Position numbers and translations under genes: made by a program. This document shows, in pieces, positions 41,884-51,084 of a DNA stretch of 64,000 nt. The notes under the pieces were generated by a model that was not told where the DNA came from, made no database searches, and saw nothing but the letters and a program-made list of their open reading frames with translations. This DNA comes from Halorussus salinus (lineage in GTDB: Archaea; Halobacteriota; Halobacteria; Halobacteriales; Haladaptataceae), in assembly GCF_004765815.2 (NCBI RefSeq), contig NZ_ML974127.1:1342927-1406926 (forward strand), read 5' to 3'. Each line of letters starts with the position of its first letter. Within the stretch, counting starts at the first letter, position 1.

Positions 41884-42933
41884 TCACTCGCTGGCGACGC
41901 CGGAGAACTCGAAGCGCGCGCCGCCCGACTCGCTCTCGCCGACGCGGATGCGCCAGTCGTGGGCCTCCGCGATGCGCCGGACGATGGCGAGTCCGAAGCC
42001 GGTCCCCTCCGAGTGGGTCGAGTACCCGCCCTCGAAGACGAGTTCGCGGTCCTCGGCCGGGATGCCCGGCCCGTCGTCGGCGACGAAGAACCCGCCGTCG
42101 CTCGCACCGACGACGACCGTCTCGCCGCCGTGTTCCGCGGCGTTCCGGAACAGGTTCTCGAAGAGCGCGCGGAGTCGCCGGTCGTCCGAGAGGATTCGGC
42201 GGTCGGTCTCGACCCGGAGGTTCATCTCGGGGGTCTCGACGGTTCCCCACGCCTCCTCGGCGACGACGTGCAGGCTGACCAGCGAGGGGTCGTCTACCAT
42301 CTCGCCGCGCCGCGAGAGCGCCAGCACCTCGTCCACCAGTCGCTCCATCCGACCGTGGGCGCGCTCGACCGCCTCGAAGTGTTCCTCCTTGCCGGTCTCG
42401 CGGGCGAGTTCGAGGTGGCCCTGCGCGACGTTCATCGGGTTCCGGAGGTCGTGGGAGACGATGCTGGCGAACTCGTCCAGTCGGTTGCGCTGTTCGGCGA
42501 GTTGGTCGGTGCGCCGTTGGAGTCGGCCGTGGTAGACGCCCAGCAAGCCGCCGCCCAGCGTCCCCACGGCGACCTTCGTCAGCACGACCGACGCGGGTTG
42601 GAGCATCCGCCGACCCTCGACCGACTGAAGAAGCGAAATCCAACCCGAGAGCAAGCCCATGACCACGCCCCCGGCGAGGCTCCAGAGGAAGACGACGCCG
42701 ACGAACTCCGCGGCGAACCCGGTCGTCCGAAGCCAGACGCCGAGCGCGACGACGAATAGCGAGAGCGCGATGGGGATGGCGAATCGGACGAACTGCGTGG
42801 AGAACAGTTCGTCGCCGACGGAGAAGTAACTCGCCGAGACGGCGAGCAAGCCACCGCCGAGTCCGGCGACGGACCACCGTCTGAGCGCCACGGCGTACCG
42901 GGACACTGCCGACGCGTCTACCCGAGGGAACAT
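41884..42933 (-). CDS. Membrane sensor histidine kinase
   Basis: 349 residues. Four transmembrane helices (about 20-135) without a periplasmic domain; a HisKA box with the phospho-acceptor in IVSHDLRNPMNVAQGHLEL; a HATPase_c domain with N-box LFENLFRNAAEHGG, G1 FFVADDGPGIPAEDRE and GTGFGLAIVRRIAEAH. The gene starts 15 nt after the coiled-coil protein stop, so both are probably co-transcribed. No response regulator is near. Confidence 0.91.
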   Translation of the reverse strand: MFPRVDASAVSRYAVALRRWSVAGLGGGLLAVSASYFSVGDELFSTQFVRFAIPIALSLFVVALGVWLRTTGFAAEFVGVVFLWSLAGGVVMGLLSGWISLLQSVEGRRMLQPASVVLTKVAVGTLGGGLLGVYHGRLQRRTDQLAEQRNRLDEFASIVSHDLRNPMNVAQGHLELARETGKEEHFEAVERAHGRMERLVDEVLALSRRGEMVDDPSLVSLHVVAEEAWGTVETPEMNLRVETDRRILSDDRRLRALFENLFRNAAEHGGETVVVGASDGGFFVADDGPGIPAEDRELVFEGGYSTHSEGTGFGLAIVRRIAEAHDWRIRVGESESGGARFEFSGVASE

Positions 42934-42948
42934 ACACGTAGCCGTAGA

Positions 42949-45138
42949 TTAGTTTCCGAACACGTCGCTGATGCGGTCGCGCCACTCTTGGATGCCTTCT
43001 ATCTCGTCGCGGATGTCCGCGATGTCGGCCTCGACGCTCTCGACGCGCGAGGTGAGGTTCTCTTCCAGCGCGTCGAGGTCAGACGACAGCGAGGAGACCT
43101 CCTGTGAGACCGCCTCCACCTCGTCGGCCACGTCGTCTACCTCGTCCAGTCGCTCGCGGACGCCCCGGAGTTCGTCGGAGACGGTTTCGAGTTCCTCGCT
43201 CACCGAGGTCACGTCCTCGGTGTTCGCGCCCACGAGGTCCTCCAGTTCGTGCAGTTGCGCTTCGAGGGTCTCGACCTCCTCGCCGAAGTCGCCCGCGTCT
43301 TCGAGTTCGGCTTCGAGGGCTTCGACCTCCTCGCGGAGGCCGTCGAGTGCTTCGATGTCCTCTTCGAGCGCCTCCAACTCTTCTACGTCCTCCCGAAGCG
43401 TCTCCAGTTCGTCTACGTCGCCGCGCAGCGACTCCAACTCGTCTACGTCCTCGCGCAGGCGCTCGATTTCGGCGACCTCCTCGCGCAAGTCGTCGAGTGC
43501 GCCCATCTCGCTCTCGATGTCGTCCACGTCCTCGCCGAGGTCGGTCAGGTCCTCCCCGAGTTCGTCTACGTCTCCCTCGACCGCCGTCACGTCGGCTTCG
43601 ATGTCGTCCACGTCCTCGCGGAAGTCGGCCTTGAACTCCCGGAGGTCGCTCCGCAGGTCGCTCTCGACATCCCGGAGGTCGCTTTCTACGCGGTCTACGT
43701 CCTCCTCGACGCTATCGAGGTCCGACGAGACTTCCACGAGGTCTTCGTCCACGCTCTCGACGCGCTCGTCGGTAGCGTCGGCGTCGGCCCGGATGGCCTG
43801 TACTTCGTCCTCGAAGGCCCGCACGTCGGCCCGAATCTGGGCGATGTCCTCCTCGAAGTCGCCGAAGATGTCCTCGGCGACGCCGTTCTCGTCGATGAAC
43901 GCTTCGAGCGCCTCGGTGTACGCCGAGAGGTCTTCGACGCGCGACTGGAGGTGGCGGATTCGGACGTTGGTACTCTCGGGAGTGGCCACGTCCAACTCGC
44001 GCTGGATGGCTTTCATGTCGTCGTCGGAGACCTCCCCGGCGCGAATCTCGTCGGCGAGCGCGGCCGCGACGCTCCCCGGACTCGGCGGCGACGGTTCGGC
44101 CGCCGCGGTCTCGTCTGCGGGTTCGGTCTCGTCCGCAAGTTCGGTCTCGTCCGCCACGTCGTCAGTGTCGGTCGGCGTCGCTTCCTCGTCGTCGTCGGTG
44201 TCTAACTCGTCCACGGTCTCCTCGTCGTCGGTCGTCTCTTCGTCGGTCGCGTCCTCGTCGCCGAGGTCCGACTGGTCGTCCGCGGGGTCGTCGTCGGTCG
44301 GTTCCGGCGCGTTCTCGTCGGTCACCGTCTCGTCGGCGACCTCCTCCGATTCCGGTTCGAGGAAACTCCCGTCGTCCGACTCTTCGAGGGTCTCCTCGCC
44401 GACCGCGAGCGGGTCGTCCTCGTCACTGCTCGCCAGTGGGTCGTCCTCCTCGCCGCCCGCCAGCGGGTCGTCGTCCACGGCGTCCGCCTCGGCGAGGGGG
44501 TCGTCCTCACCGTCGTCGGCCGCGAGGGGATCGTCCTCACCGTCGTCGGCCGCGAGGGGGTCTTCGTCGTCCAGTCCGAGGTCCTCCTCGCCAGCCACCA
44601 CGTCGCGGACGAGTTGGCTGTCCTCCTCGGAGACGATGTCGGTGATGGTGTTGCCGTCCGGCCCGCCGACCTCGCCGTCGAGGTCCGGCCCGCCCGCGGT
44701 CTCGTCGTCTGCGTCGTCGTCGGTCTCGCCCACCGGTTCGGCGGTCGGCCCGTCGGCGGTGCCCGAGTCGATGCCGACCGGCGCGACCTCCTCGATGGTT
44801 GGCGCGCCGAGGAACGTCGCGGGGTCGTCGTCGTCGGCGAGTCGGACGCCGTAGACGGTGACTAACTCCTCGCCGGGGTCTAACTCGCGCTCGAACTGGA
44901 CGCGGTGGTCCTTGTACGCGGTCCAGTTGTCGTTCTCGTAGTCCGGGTGGAACCCCACGTTGTCCATCGGGAACTCCTCGGGGATGTCGTCGGCGAGCCG
45001 TAGCGTCGCGCGCTCGTCCCGTTCCGAGCGAACGACGAACTTGATAGCGGGGACTGCGAACTCCTCGCCCTCGAAGGACTTCTCCACGACGACGCCGCTC
45101 TCGCTCGCCGTCACCACCTCGGTCATGCTGTCACTCAT
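42949..45138 (-). CDS. Long acidic coiled-coil protein
   Basis: 729 residues. An N-terminal globular domain of about 110 residues (VVVEKSFEGEEFAVPAIKFV ... ELVTVYGVRL) is followed by a very acidic disordered region with six DDPLA-type repeats. A short conserved segment (GSVAAALADEIRAGEVSDDD) comes next. About 330 residues of heptad coiled coil then follow (repeats such as LREDVDELESL), ending WRDRISDVFGN. No membrane segment. A spacer or scaffold role, possibly for the adjacent kinase, is inference. Start MSDSMTEVV at 45138. Confidence 0.85.
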   Translation of the reverse strand: MSDSMTEVVTASESGVVVEKSFEGEEFAVPAIKFVVRSERDERATLRLADDIPEEFPMDNVGFHPDYENDNWTAYKDHRVQFERELDPGEELVTVYGVRLADDDDPATFLGAPTIEEVAPVGIDSGTADGPTAEPVGETDDDADDETAGGPDLDGEVGGPDGNTITDIVSEEDSQLVRDVVAGEEDLGLDDEDPLAADDGEDDPLAADDGEDDPLAEADAVDDDPLAGGEEDDPLASSDEDDPLAVGEETLEESDDGSFLEPESEEVADETVTDENAPEPTDDDPADDQSDLGDEDATDEETTDDEETVDELDTDDDEEATPTDTDDVADETELADETEPADETAAAEPSPPSPGSVAAALADEIRAGEVSDDDMKAIQRELDVATPESTNVRIRHLQSRVEDLSAYTEALEAFIDENGVAEDIFGDFEEDIAQIRADVRAFEDEVQAIRADADATDERVESVDEDLVEVSSDLDSVEEDVDRVESDLRDVESDLRSDLREFKADFREDVDDIEADVTAVEGDVDELGEDLTDLGEDVDDIESEMGALDDLREEVAEIERLREDVDELESLRGDVDELETLREDVEELEALEEDIEALDGLREEVEALEAELEDAGDFGEEVETLEAQLHELEDLVGANTEDVTSVSEELETVSDELRGVRERLDEVDDVADEVEAVSQEVSSLSSDLDALEENLTSRVESVEADIADIRDEIEGIQEWRDRISDVFGN

Positions 45139-45249
45139 ACGGTTCACATCCCACAATGGGCATATAAATCACACGCCGCGACCGGTGAAATTCCGGGGCT
45201 GGCGTGGGCGGGGTGTACCTATTTGACTACGCGGGTGGTACCGACGACC

Positions 45250-46179
45250 ATGCTACTCGCAGGAACCTACGACGGCGTCTATCGAGCCGACGGACCGCGC
45301 TTCGATTCGCCCGAACGGGTACTCGACTCGGGGCGGGTTATGCGCGTCCGCCAGTTCGAGGAGTGGAACGGCGCGTTCGCCACCACGAAGTCGGGGCTGT
45401 ACCGCTCGACGGACGGCGGCGACTCGTGGACGAATCTGGACGTGCCCCGCGAGGAGGTCTACTCCGTCCTCGGCGACCCCGCGGGTGAACGTCTCTACGC
45501 GGGCACGCATCCCGCGCACCTCTACGTCTCCGAAGACGACGGAGAGACGTGGCGGGAGCTATCGGGCTTTCAGGACCTTCCCTCGCGCGACCAGTGGCAC
45601 ACGCCGCGCCACCGCGACGAGGCCCACGTCCGGAGTCTGGGCGCACACCCCGACTCCCCCGAGCGCGTCGTCGCTGGCGTCGAAGTCGGCGGCGTCCACG
45701 TCAGCGACGACCGCGGCGAGACGTGGACCGAACGGCGCTCGGGTGTCCACGACGACGTACACCACGTCCTCGTGCGCGGGCCGGACCACTACGTCGCCTC
45801 GTGTGGCGGCGGACTCTACCGGACCCGCGACGCGGGCGAGAGTTGGGTGCGCCTCGACGACGGACTCGACCACACGTACTTCCGCGAAGCGTTCGCCCAC
45901 GACGGCACGCTCTACGCCGCGGCCGCGCGCTCGTCGCCCGGAACGTGGAGCGGCGAGCGCGGCGCGGACGCCGCGCTCTTCGAGTCCGAGAACGACGGCG
46001 ACACCCTCGACCCGGTGGCGTATCCGGGTTCCCCCGAGGAGGTCGTCCTCTCGTGGACCGCCGACGACGGCCACGTCGTCGCGGGCACGAACGACGGCGG
46101 CGTCGTCTTCCGGTCGTCGGGCGAGTGGGTCGAGGGTGGGCGGATGCCCGCGGGCGTGGCGTCGCTCTGCTGGCTGTAG
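45250..46179 (+). CDS. Asp-box (BNR) beta-propeller protein
   Basis: 309 residues. It has at least four Asp-box repeats at regular spacing: STDGGDSWTNL, SEDDGETWREL, SDDRGETWTER and TRDAGESWVRL, with a fifth degenerate SENDGDTLD. This is the sialidase/sortilin-type propeller (YCF48-like). No signal peptide, so cytoplasmic; ligand unknown. The N-terminus MLLAGTYDGVYRADG starts the first blade, so the ATG at 45250 is preferred to the codon nine residues upstream. Confidence 0.87.
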   Translation: MLLAGTYDGVYRADGPRFDSPERVLDSGRVMRVRQFEEWNGAFATTKSGLYRSTDGGDSWTNLDVPREEVYSVLGDPAGERLYAGTHPAHLYVSEDDGETWRELSGFQDLPSRDQWHTPRHRDEAHVRSLGAHPDSPERVVAGVEVGGVHVSDDRGETWTERRSGVHDDVHHVLVRGPDHYVASCGGGLYRTRDAGESWVRLDDGLDHTYFREAFAHDGTLYAAAARSSPGTWSGERGADAALFESENDGDTLDPVAYPGSPEEVVLSWTADDGHVVAGTNDGGVVFRSSGEWVEGGRMPAGVASLCWL

Positions 46180-46287
46180 CCGTCGCTCCGCGAGCCGTCA
46201 CCCTGCTCGGAGAGTCGAACTCCCCGTCGCGGACCTGCGGGTCTCCTCGTGGAATTTCGAGAAGTGCCCGGTCGGGCGGGGCGGGAT

Positions 46288-46295
46288 TTTATATA
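46288..46295 (+). promoter_or_regulatory. TATA box for the 46318 gene
   Basis: tttatata in a GC-rich surround, about 26 nt before the ATG at 46318. It excludes the longer in-frame start at 46249. Confidence 0.65.
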
Positions 46296-46317
46296 CTCCA
46301 ACGAGAAAACATATGAT

Positions 46318-46719
46318 ATGGCTGAAATTAGCGTCCCGTTCCGAGGGACGAGCGATACGTGGTCGTACGCTCTCGCGGGCGGCGGTATCTCGCTCCTGCT
46401 CGGCACGGTCAGTTACTGGCAGACCGGCGTCGAGTTGGCACTCCTCCCGATACTCGTCGGTGGGGTCGTCGCGGGATACCTGCAACAGCGTCGTCTCGGC
46501 GAGCGCGACAACGCGGGCTTCGTGGCCGGTGTCCTCGGCGCACTTCCGGTGCTGTGGGTCGTGTACGGCGTCGTCACGACTGCGTTCGGACTGTCGAACC
46601 CCCTCTGGTTCTCCGTCGTGTTCGTCTCGATGGCCGTCGGCGCTACGGTCGTCGTCCTCGGACTCTCCGGTTGTATCGGCTCCGTCGGTGCGAGACTCGG
46701 TGGTCGGTTGGCGGCGTAG
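46318..46719 (+). CDS. Small four-helix membrane protein (DUF5518-like)
   Basis: 133 residues. Helices: YALAGGGISLLLGTVSYW, LALLPILVGGVVAGYL, FVAGVLGALPVLWVVYGVV and VFVSMAVGATVVVLGLSGC, with a short Arg-rich loop (QQRRLGERDNAGF) between the second and third. The arrangement, with the second helix followed by a charged R-A-G-F loop, recalls the haloarchaeal DUF5518 family. Function unknown. Confidence 0.72.
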   Translation: MAEISVPFRGTSDTWSYALAGGGISLLLGTVSYWQTGVELALLPILVGGVVAGYLQQRRLGERDNAGFVAGVLGALPVLWVVYGVVTTAFGLSNPLWFSVVFVSMAVGATVVVLGLSGCIGSVGARLGGRLAA

Positions 46720-46790
46720 CCGTTCGAGTTCGTCCCGAAGAACAGTCCCGAGACCGCGACGGCGCTCCGATTCGCTCGAAACCGCCGCGT

Positions 46791-47624
46791 TCAGATGTCC
46801 ACGCGGTCGCCGATTTCTACGATGTCCAACTGTCGGGGGTACTCGAAGCTCCGGGCGTGGTCGTGGAGCGCGGTCGGGTCGGCGGTCAGGCCCTTCCACA
46901 TGTCCCAGTGGCTCGGCAGGAACCGGTCGAACCGGAGGTCGCTGGCTGCTTCGACCGCCTGATTCTCGTCGTTGTACCAGCGAGTGCGCTTCGGTTCGCG
47001 GGTCTCCTTGTCCGGAATCTGCCCGACGCTCCCGAACGCCAGCACGCCGAGGTCGATGTCGTACTCGTCGCCGATTCGGGCGAACTCGTCGCTGGGCTTG
47101 GTGTCGCCGCCGTGGAAGAAAGTCCGGCCGTCGTACTCCACGACGTAGCTAACCGGATGGGTCGCGTCGGGGTCGTGGGCCGGTTCGACCGAGACGGTGA
47201 ACGCGCCGACCTCGAAGCTGTCGCCCTCCGCGACTTCTTCGAGTTGGCCTTCGTCCACGTCCCACTCGTCGGTCCAGTTCTCGTCGTCGCGGGCGACCGC
47301 GAGGCTGTCGTCGGGCGCGTAGAAGGTCGCCCCGGTCGATTCGAGGAGTGGCGCTTGGCTCGGCCCGTGGACGTGGTCGGTGTGTTCGTGGGTGGCTAAA
47401 ACCGCATCGACCTCCTCAACGTCCGCGGGGTCGAAGGGCACCGGCACCATCCGAATCGTGCGCGGCGGGTCGCCCACCCCGAGGTACGGGTCGATGTAGA
47501 GGGTCGTCTCCTCGGCCTTCAGGACGAAGCCGTTACAGCCGAGATACCAGACCGCGATGCCGTCCGGGTCGGCGTCTTCGACCGCACGCGGGAGCCAGTC
47601 TCCCCAGTCGCTGTGGATTGCCAT
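46791..47624 (-). CDS. Metallo-beta-lactamase fold hydrolase (UlaG-like)
   Basis: 277 residues. The zinc motif THEHTDHVHG gives H79, H81, D83 and H84; further ligands are in EPAHDPDATHPVSY and FFHGGDTKPSDEF. The NGFVLKAEETTLYIDPYLG opening and the HW pair near the end (FLPSHWDMWKG) match UlaG-type L-ascorbate-6-phosphate lactonases, though archaeal relatives may act on other esters or phosphodiesters. Single gene. Confidence 0.9.
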   Translation of the reverse strand: MAIHSDWGDWLPRAVEDADPDGIAVWYLGCNGFVLKAEETTLYIDPYLGVGDPPRTIRMVPVPFDPADVEEVDAVLATHEHTDHVHGPSQAPLLESTGATFYAPDDSLAVARDDENWTDEWDVDEGQLEEVAEGDSFEVGAFTVSVEPAHDPDATHPVSYVVEYDGRTFFHGGDTKPSDEFARIGDEYDIDLGVLAFGSVGQIPDKETREPKRTRWYNDENQAVEAASDLRFDRFLPSHWDMWKGLTADPTALHDHARSFEYPRQLDIVEIGDRVDI

Positions 47625-47714
47625 GTCGCTCAGTGGGCCACAAAAAGAGGTAAGTGTTGTTCTTCGCGGCGACGCGCGGTCCGAGTCGGACGACCCCGGC
47701 TCGGCGGTCGCCGA

Positions 47715-49286
47715 CTACAGGCTCCGGAGGCGAACGTAATCGTCGTCTATTTCGGCGATGCGGTCGGGTTCGACCGAGTAGGCGTCGTCGTCGTGGCCCT
47801 CCCAGCCGAGTCGGGTCTTGACGCGCTGTGCGAGTCCGGGGTTCGGGTCCACGTACAGCAGGTTCGCGTCCTCGTCTACCTCGGTGACGACGCCGACCTT
47901 CTCGTCGTTGGCGTCCATCACGTCCTTGCCCACGTCGTCGTCGTCCAGCGTGACCAGTTCGTCGTCGGCCATCGTCTCGTCGTCCAGCGTCTCCTCGCTC
48001 GCGCCCGCGACGCTCTCGTCGTGGCTCGGCTCGTCGCCCATCGTGGTCCCGCTCTCGGCCGCGGTGGTCTCGTCGGTTGTCGCGGGTTCGTCCGTCGTCG
48101 CGGTCGCGGTTGCGCTCTCGTCGGTTGTCGTCGCCGACTCGTCGGTCGCCGTGGTCGTCCCGGTCTCCGAGCCGGTGGTGACGCCCGCCGCGGCGGTCTC
48201 GTCGCGGTCTATCGCCACGCCCTCGACGCTGGTTCGCTCACCCTCGACGGTCTCGTCCATCGCGTCTGAGCCGACGAGCATCGACTCCACGAGGACCGAC
48301 TCGACGGTCTCGCTACTCACGAGTTCCTCGTCGGTGAACTCGAAGACGAGTCGCTTGCGGTCCACGATTTCGTCCTCCACGATGCGGCGCTCGTAGAGGT
48401 GGGTCTCGACGACGCCCTCGTCGGTGAACTCGCTCTCGACGTGGCCGCCCTCGATGACATCCTCGGTCGCTATCCGGCCGCCGAGGAGGTCGCTTTCGAG
48501 GACGTTGCGCTGGACGCCTTCGAGGTCCACCCGGCTCTCCATCGTGTCCGACTCCAGCGTCTCGGTCTCCTCTACGTCGTGGTCCACGACCCGGCTCTCG
48601 ACGGTCTTGCGCTCGATTATCTCGCGCGTGACCTCGCGGGTCTCGTCTACGTCCACGACCACGATTTCGCGCTCGGTCACGTCGATTCGGTCCACGTCGT
48701 CCTCCCACGCGCCGCTCTCGCTGTCCTCGACGATAGCGATGCGCTCGTCCGACTCCTCCTCGTCCTCGATGTGCATCCCGACGATTTCTCGCCGCACGAG
48801 TTCGGTGTCGATGACCTCGTCGCGGACGATTTCGCTCCCCACGACCTCGCTCTCGATGGTCTCGGTCTCCCGGACCGTCTTCTCGATGACCTTCGTCTCG
48901 GTGATTTCGGTCTCAACGGTCTCGCCCTCTAGCAGGGCTTGTTCGACCTCCTCGTCTTCGAGCGTGGCGCGCTCGATGGCCTCGGTCCGGTCCACGAACT
49001 CGAACTGCTCGCGGCCCTCGCTCGGCCGGTCGCCGTGTCTGACCAGCGCGAGTTCGTTGTCTTCGAGGTGGTCGTGGAACTCGTCCCAGTCGGTCTCCTC
49101 GACGCTCTCGTCGGACTCGTCGTCGGGGTAGTGGACGTACGGCTCTCGCTCGCCCGACTCGCTCGTTCGGTAGGCGGGCTTCGAGCCGCTCTCCTCTATC
49201 CACGTCCGAATCGTCTCTCGGTCCGTCGTTACGTTCGTCTCGTCGTCGCGGTCTACGTCCGTGTCAGTTGTCCTGTCGTCTGCCAT
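47715..49286 (-). CDS. Repetitive acidic protein with C-terminal PRC-barrel
   Basis: 523 residues. The N-terminal region (WIEESGSKPAYRTSESGERE) is followed from about 110 to 345 by a quasi-repeat of alternating Glu/Val strands (TETEITETKVIEKTVRETET, IVRDEVIDTELVRREIVG and so on) with a period near 11-12 residues. A Thr/Ala/Glu-rich linker comes next. The end is a PRC-barrel (DDDVGKDVMDANDEKVGVV ... PDRIAEIDDDYVRLRSL). No signal peptide. PRC-barrels occur in proteins binding RNA or division factors; the repeat resembles no family I can name. Confidence 0.83.
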   Translation of the reverse strand: MADDRTTDTDVDRDDETNVTTDRETIRTWIEESGSKPAYRTSESGEREPYVHYPDDESDESVEETDWDEFHDHLEDNELALVRHGDRPSEGREQFEFVDRTEAIERATLEDEEVEQALLEGETVETEITETKVIEKTVRETETIESEVVGSEIVRDEVIDTELVRREIVGMHIEDEEESDERIAIVEDSESGAWEDDVDRIDVTEREIVVVDVDETREVTREIIERKTVESRVVDHDVEETETLESDTMESRVDLEGVQRNVLESDLLGGRIATEDVIEGGHVESEFTDEGVVETHLYERRIVEDEIVDRKRLVFEFTDEELVSSETVESVLVESMLVGSDAMDETVEGERTSVEGVAIDRDETAAAGVTTGSETGTTTATDESATTTDESATATATTDEPATTDETTAAESGTTMGDEPSHDESVAGASEETLDDETMADDELVTLDDDDVGKDVMDANDEKVGVVTEVDEDANLLYVDPNPGLAQRVKTRLGWEGHDDDAYSVEPDRIAEIDDDYVRLRSL

Positions 49287-49424
49287 AGTTCCCCACCGTG
49301 AACACGGTCGGGACCAGCGAACTTAGGTCTCGTTGCCAGATTTCGAAAACGAAGCCCCAGACTAGTCTTTCGGGCGAAAATCGTTCGCTTCGACCGGACG
49401 GAAGACGGCCGGAAAAACAGTCTC

Positions 49425-49826
49425 TCAGTCTTCGCAACAACCGCTCGCTTGGTCGCCGAAGTCCACGGCCAGCGGCTCCGAGATGGCCTTGTTGAGCGAC
49501 TCCATCTTCTGTTCGAGTGCCTCTTGGGCTTGGAGGTACTCGTCCATCACCGGCAGGGAGTGCAGTTCCTGCTGGGTCTCGCGAACCTTCTGCACGTCCT
49601 CTTGGGTCGCCTCGCCGGTCTGGCGCGCGAGCATGAACTCTTGGCGAATCTGCTCGAACTCTTGGACCTTCTCTTGGGCTTCGTCGTCCTGCTCGACGGC
49701 CTCCTTGGTCTCCTCGAATCGCTGGTACTCGGGCGTCTGGGTGATGGCTTCACCGAGCTGTCCCGCAAGCTCCTCGACGCGCGAGAGTTCCGTCGCGTCG
49801 CCGTCGGCCTCGGTTTCGATGCTCAT
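49425..49826 (-). CDS. YlbF/YmcA family protein
   Basis: 133 residues, helical: VEELAGQLGEAITQTPEYQR, then AVEQDDEAQEKVQEFEQIRQ and MDEYLQAQEALEQKMESLNK, ending with a cysteine pair in SGCCED. This is the YlbF/YmcA fold; in Bacillus such proteins form a complex that influences RNase Y and development. The archaeal role is unknown. It is divergent from dph2, and the start is the ATG at 49826. Confidence 0.85.
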   Translation of the reverse strand: MSIETEADGDATELSRVEELAGQLGEAITQTPEYQRFEETKEAVEQDDEAQEKVQEFEQIRQEFMLARQTGEATQEDVQKVRETQQELHSLPVMDEYLQAQEALEQKMESLNKAISEPLAVDFGDQASGCCED

Positions 49827-49978
49827 GTACGCATGGGTTGGGACCGCGGAGTTTTCAACTTGCCGGATGCTCGCGCGATTGCTGGCGATTCGGGGGTGAC
49901 GGAGCGAACGAACGCGCGAGTGAGACGACCCGCGCGAGAACACCGTGCTTAAACGGCCGCGGAGACAAACAGGTTCCA

Positions 49979-51037
49979 ATGAGCCAAGACAGCGAGTACA
50001 GCGAGGGAGACCTCCGAAACACGGGGATGTCGCTGAAGCACGACCGGGAGTGGGACTACGAACTCGACCGCATCGTGGAGGCGGTCGAGGAGCGCGACGC
50101 CACCAAGGTCGGCCTTCAGTTCCCCGAGGGGCTGAAGCGCCGCGGCCCGAAAGTCGCCGACGACATCCGCGCGCTGGTCCCCGACGAGGTGACCGTGATG
50201 ATTTCGGGCCAGCCCTGTTACGGCGCGTGCGACCTCGACACCTTCCTGATGAAACGGACCGACGTGTTCGTCCACTTCGGCCACTCGCCGATGAAGAACA
50301 CGGACAAGGTCATCTACGTCCCGCTGTTCTCGAACGTGGACGTGTTCCCCATCATGGACGAATCGCTCGAAGAGCTTCCGGACCCCGAGGAAACGGAAGA
50401 ATCCCCGAGCGTCGGTCTCGTCACGACCGCCCAGCACATGAACCGCTTCGAGGAGATGAAGTCGTGGCTCGACGAGCGCGGCTTCGACGTGAAGACGCGG
50501 CGCGGCGACGACCGACTCACCCACGAGGGGCAGGTGTTGGGATGCAACTACGCCAGCGCCGACATCGACGCCGACCACGTGCTGTACGTCGGCGGCGGGA
50601 AGTTCCATCCGCTCGGACTGGCGATGGAGCATCCCGACAAGACGGTCGTCATCGCCGACCCCGTGAACAACGTCGTCACCGTCGCCGATACCGAGAAGTT
50701 CCTCAAGCAACGCTATGCCTCGGTCCACAAGGCGATGGACGCCGAGAAGTGGGGCGTCATCTTCTGCACCAAAATCGGGCAGGGCCGCTGGGAGCAGGCC
50801 GAGGAGATACTGGAGGACAACGACGACGCCTACCTCATCACGATGGACGAGGTGACGCCCGACCGCCTCCGGAACTTCGACATGGACGCGTTCGTGAATA
50901 CGGGATGCCCCAGAATCACGACCGACGACGGCCCGCAGTTCCACAAGCCGATGCTCACGCCCGGCGAGTACGAAATCGCCGTGGGCAACAAACCCCTCGA
51001 AGACCTCTCGTTCGACACGTTCCACGGCACGTGGTAA
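49979..51037 (+). CDS. dph2: 2-(3-amino-3-carboxypropyl)histidine synthase Dph2
   Basis: 352 residues. First step of diphthamide synthesis on elongation factor 2: a [4Fe-4S] enzyme that splits SAM non-canonically to transfer the 3-amino-3-carboxypropyl group. Cluster cysteines are C84 (QPCYGACDL), C189 (VLGCNYAS) and C310 (NTGCPRI), in the archaeal Dph2 order. The start at 49979 follows a TATA-like gcttaaac; the upstream open frame overlaps the YlbF promoter and is rejected. Confidence 0.93.
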   Translation: MSQDSEYSEGDLRNTGMSLKHDREWDYELDRIVEAVEERDATKVGLQFPEGLKRRGPKVADDIRALVPDEVTVMISGQPCYGACDLDTFLMKRTDVFVHFGHSPMKNTDKVIYVPLFSNVDVFPIMDESLEELPDPEETEESPSVGLVTTAQHMNRFEEMKSWLDERGFDVKTRRGDDRLTHEGQVLGCNYASADIDADHVLYVGGGKFHPLGLAMEHPDKTVVIADPVNNVVTVADTEKFLKQRYASVHKAMDAEKWGVIFCTKIGQGRWEQAEEILEDNDDAYLITMDEVTPDRLRNFDMDAFVNTGCPRITTDDGPQFHKPMLTPGEYEIAVGNKPLEDLSFDTFHGTW

Positions 51038-51084
51038 GATAGCCTCGTTCCGCTTTTCTCTCCGGGCGCGATTCGCGCTCGAAC

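Noticed and set aside
42971-44854. 627-codon Ser-rich open frame on the plus strand opposite the coiled-coil gene
   Set aside because: It is an antisense shadow produced by GC-rich codon bias; composition is low-complexity Ser/Arg and has no start context or family feature.
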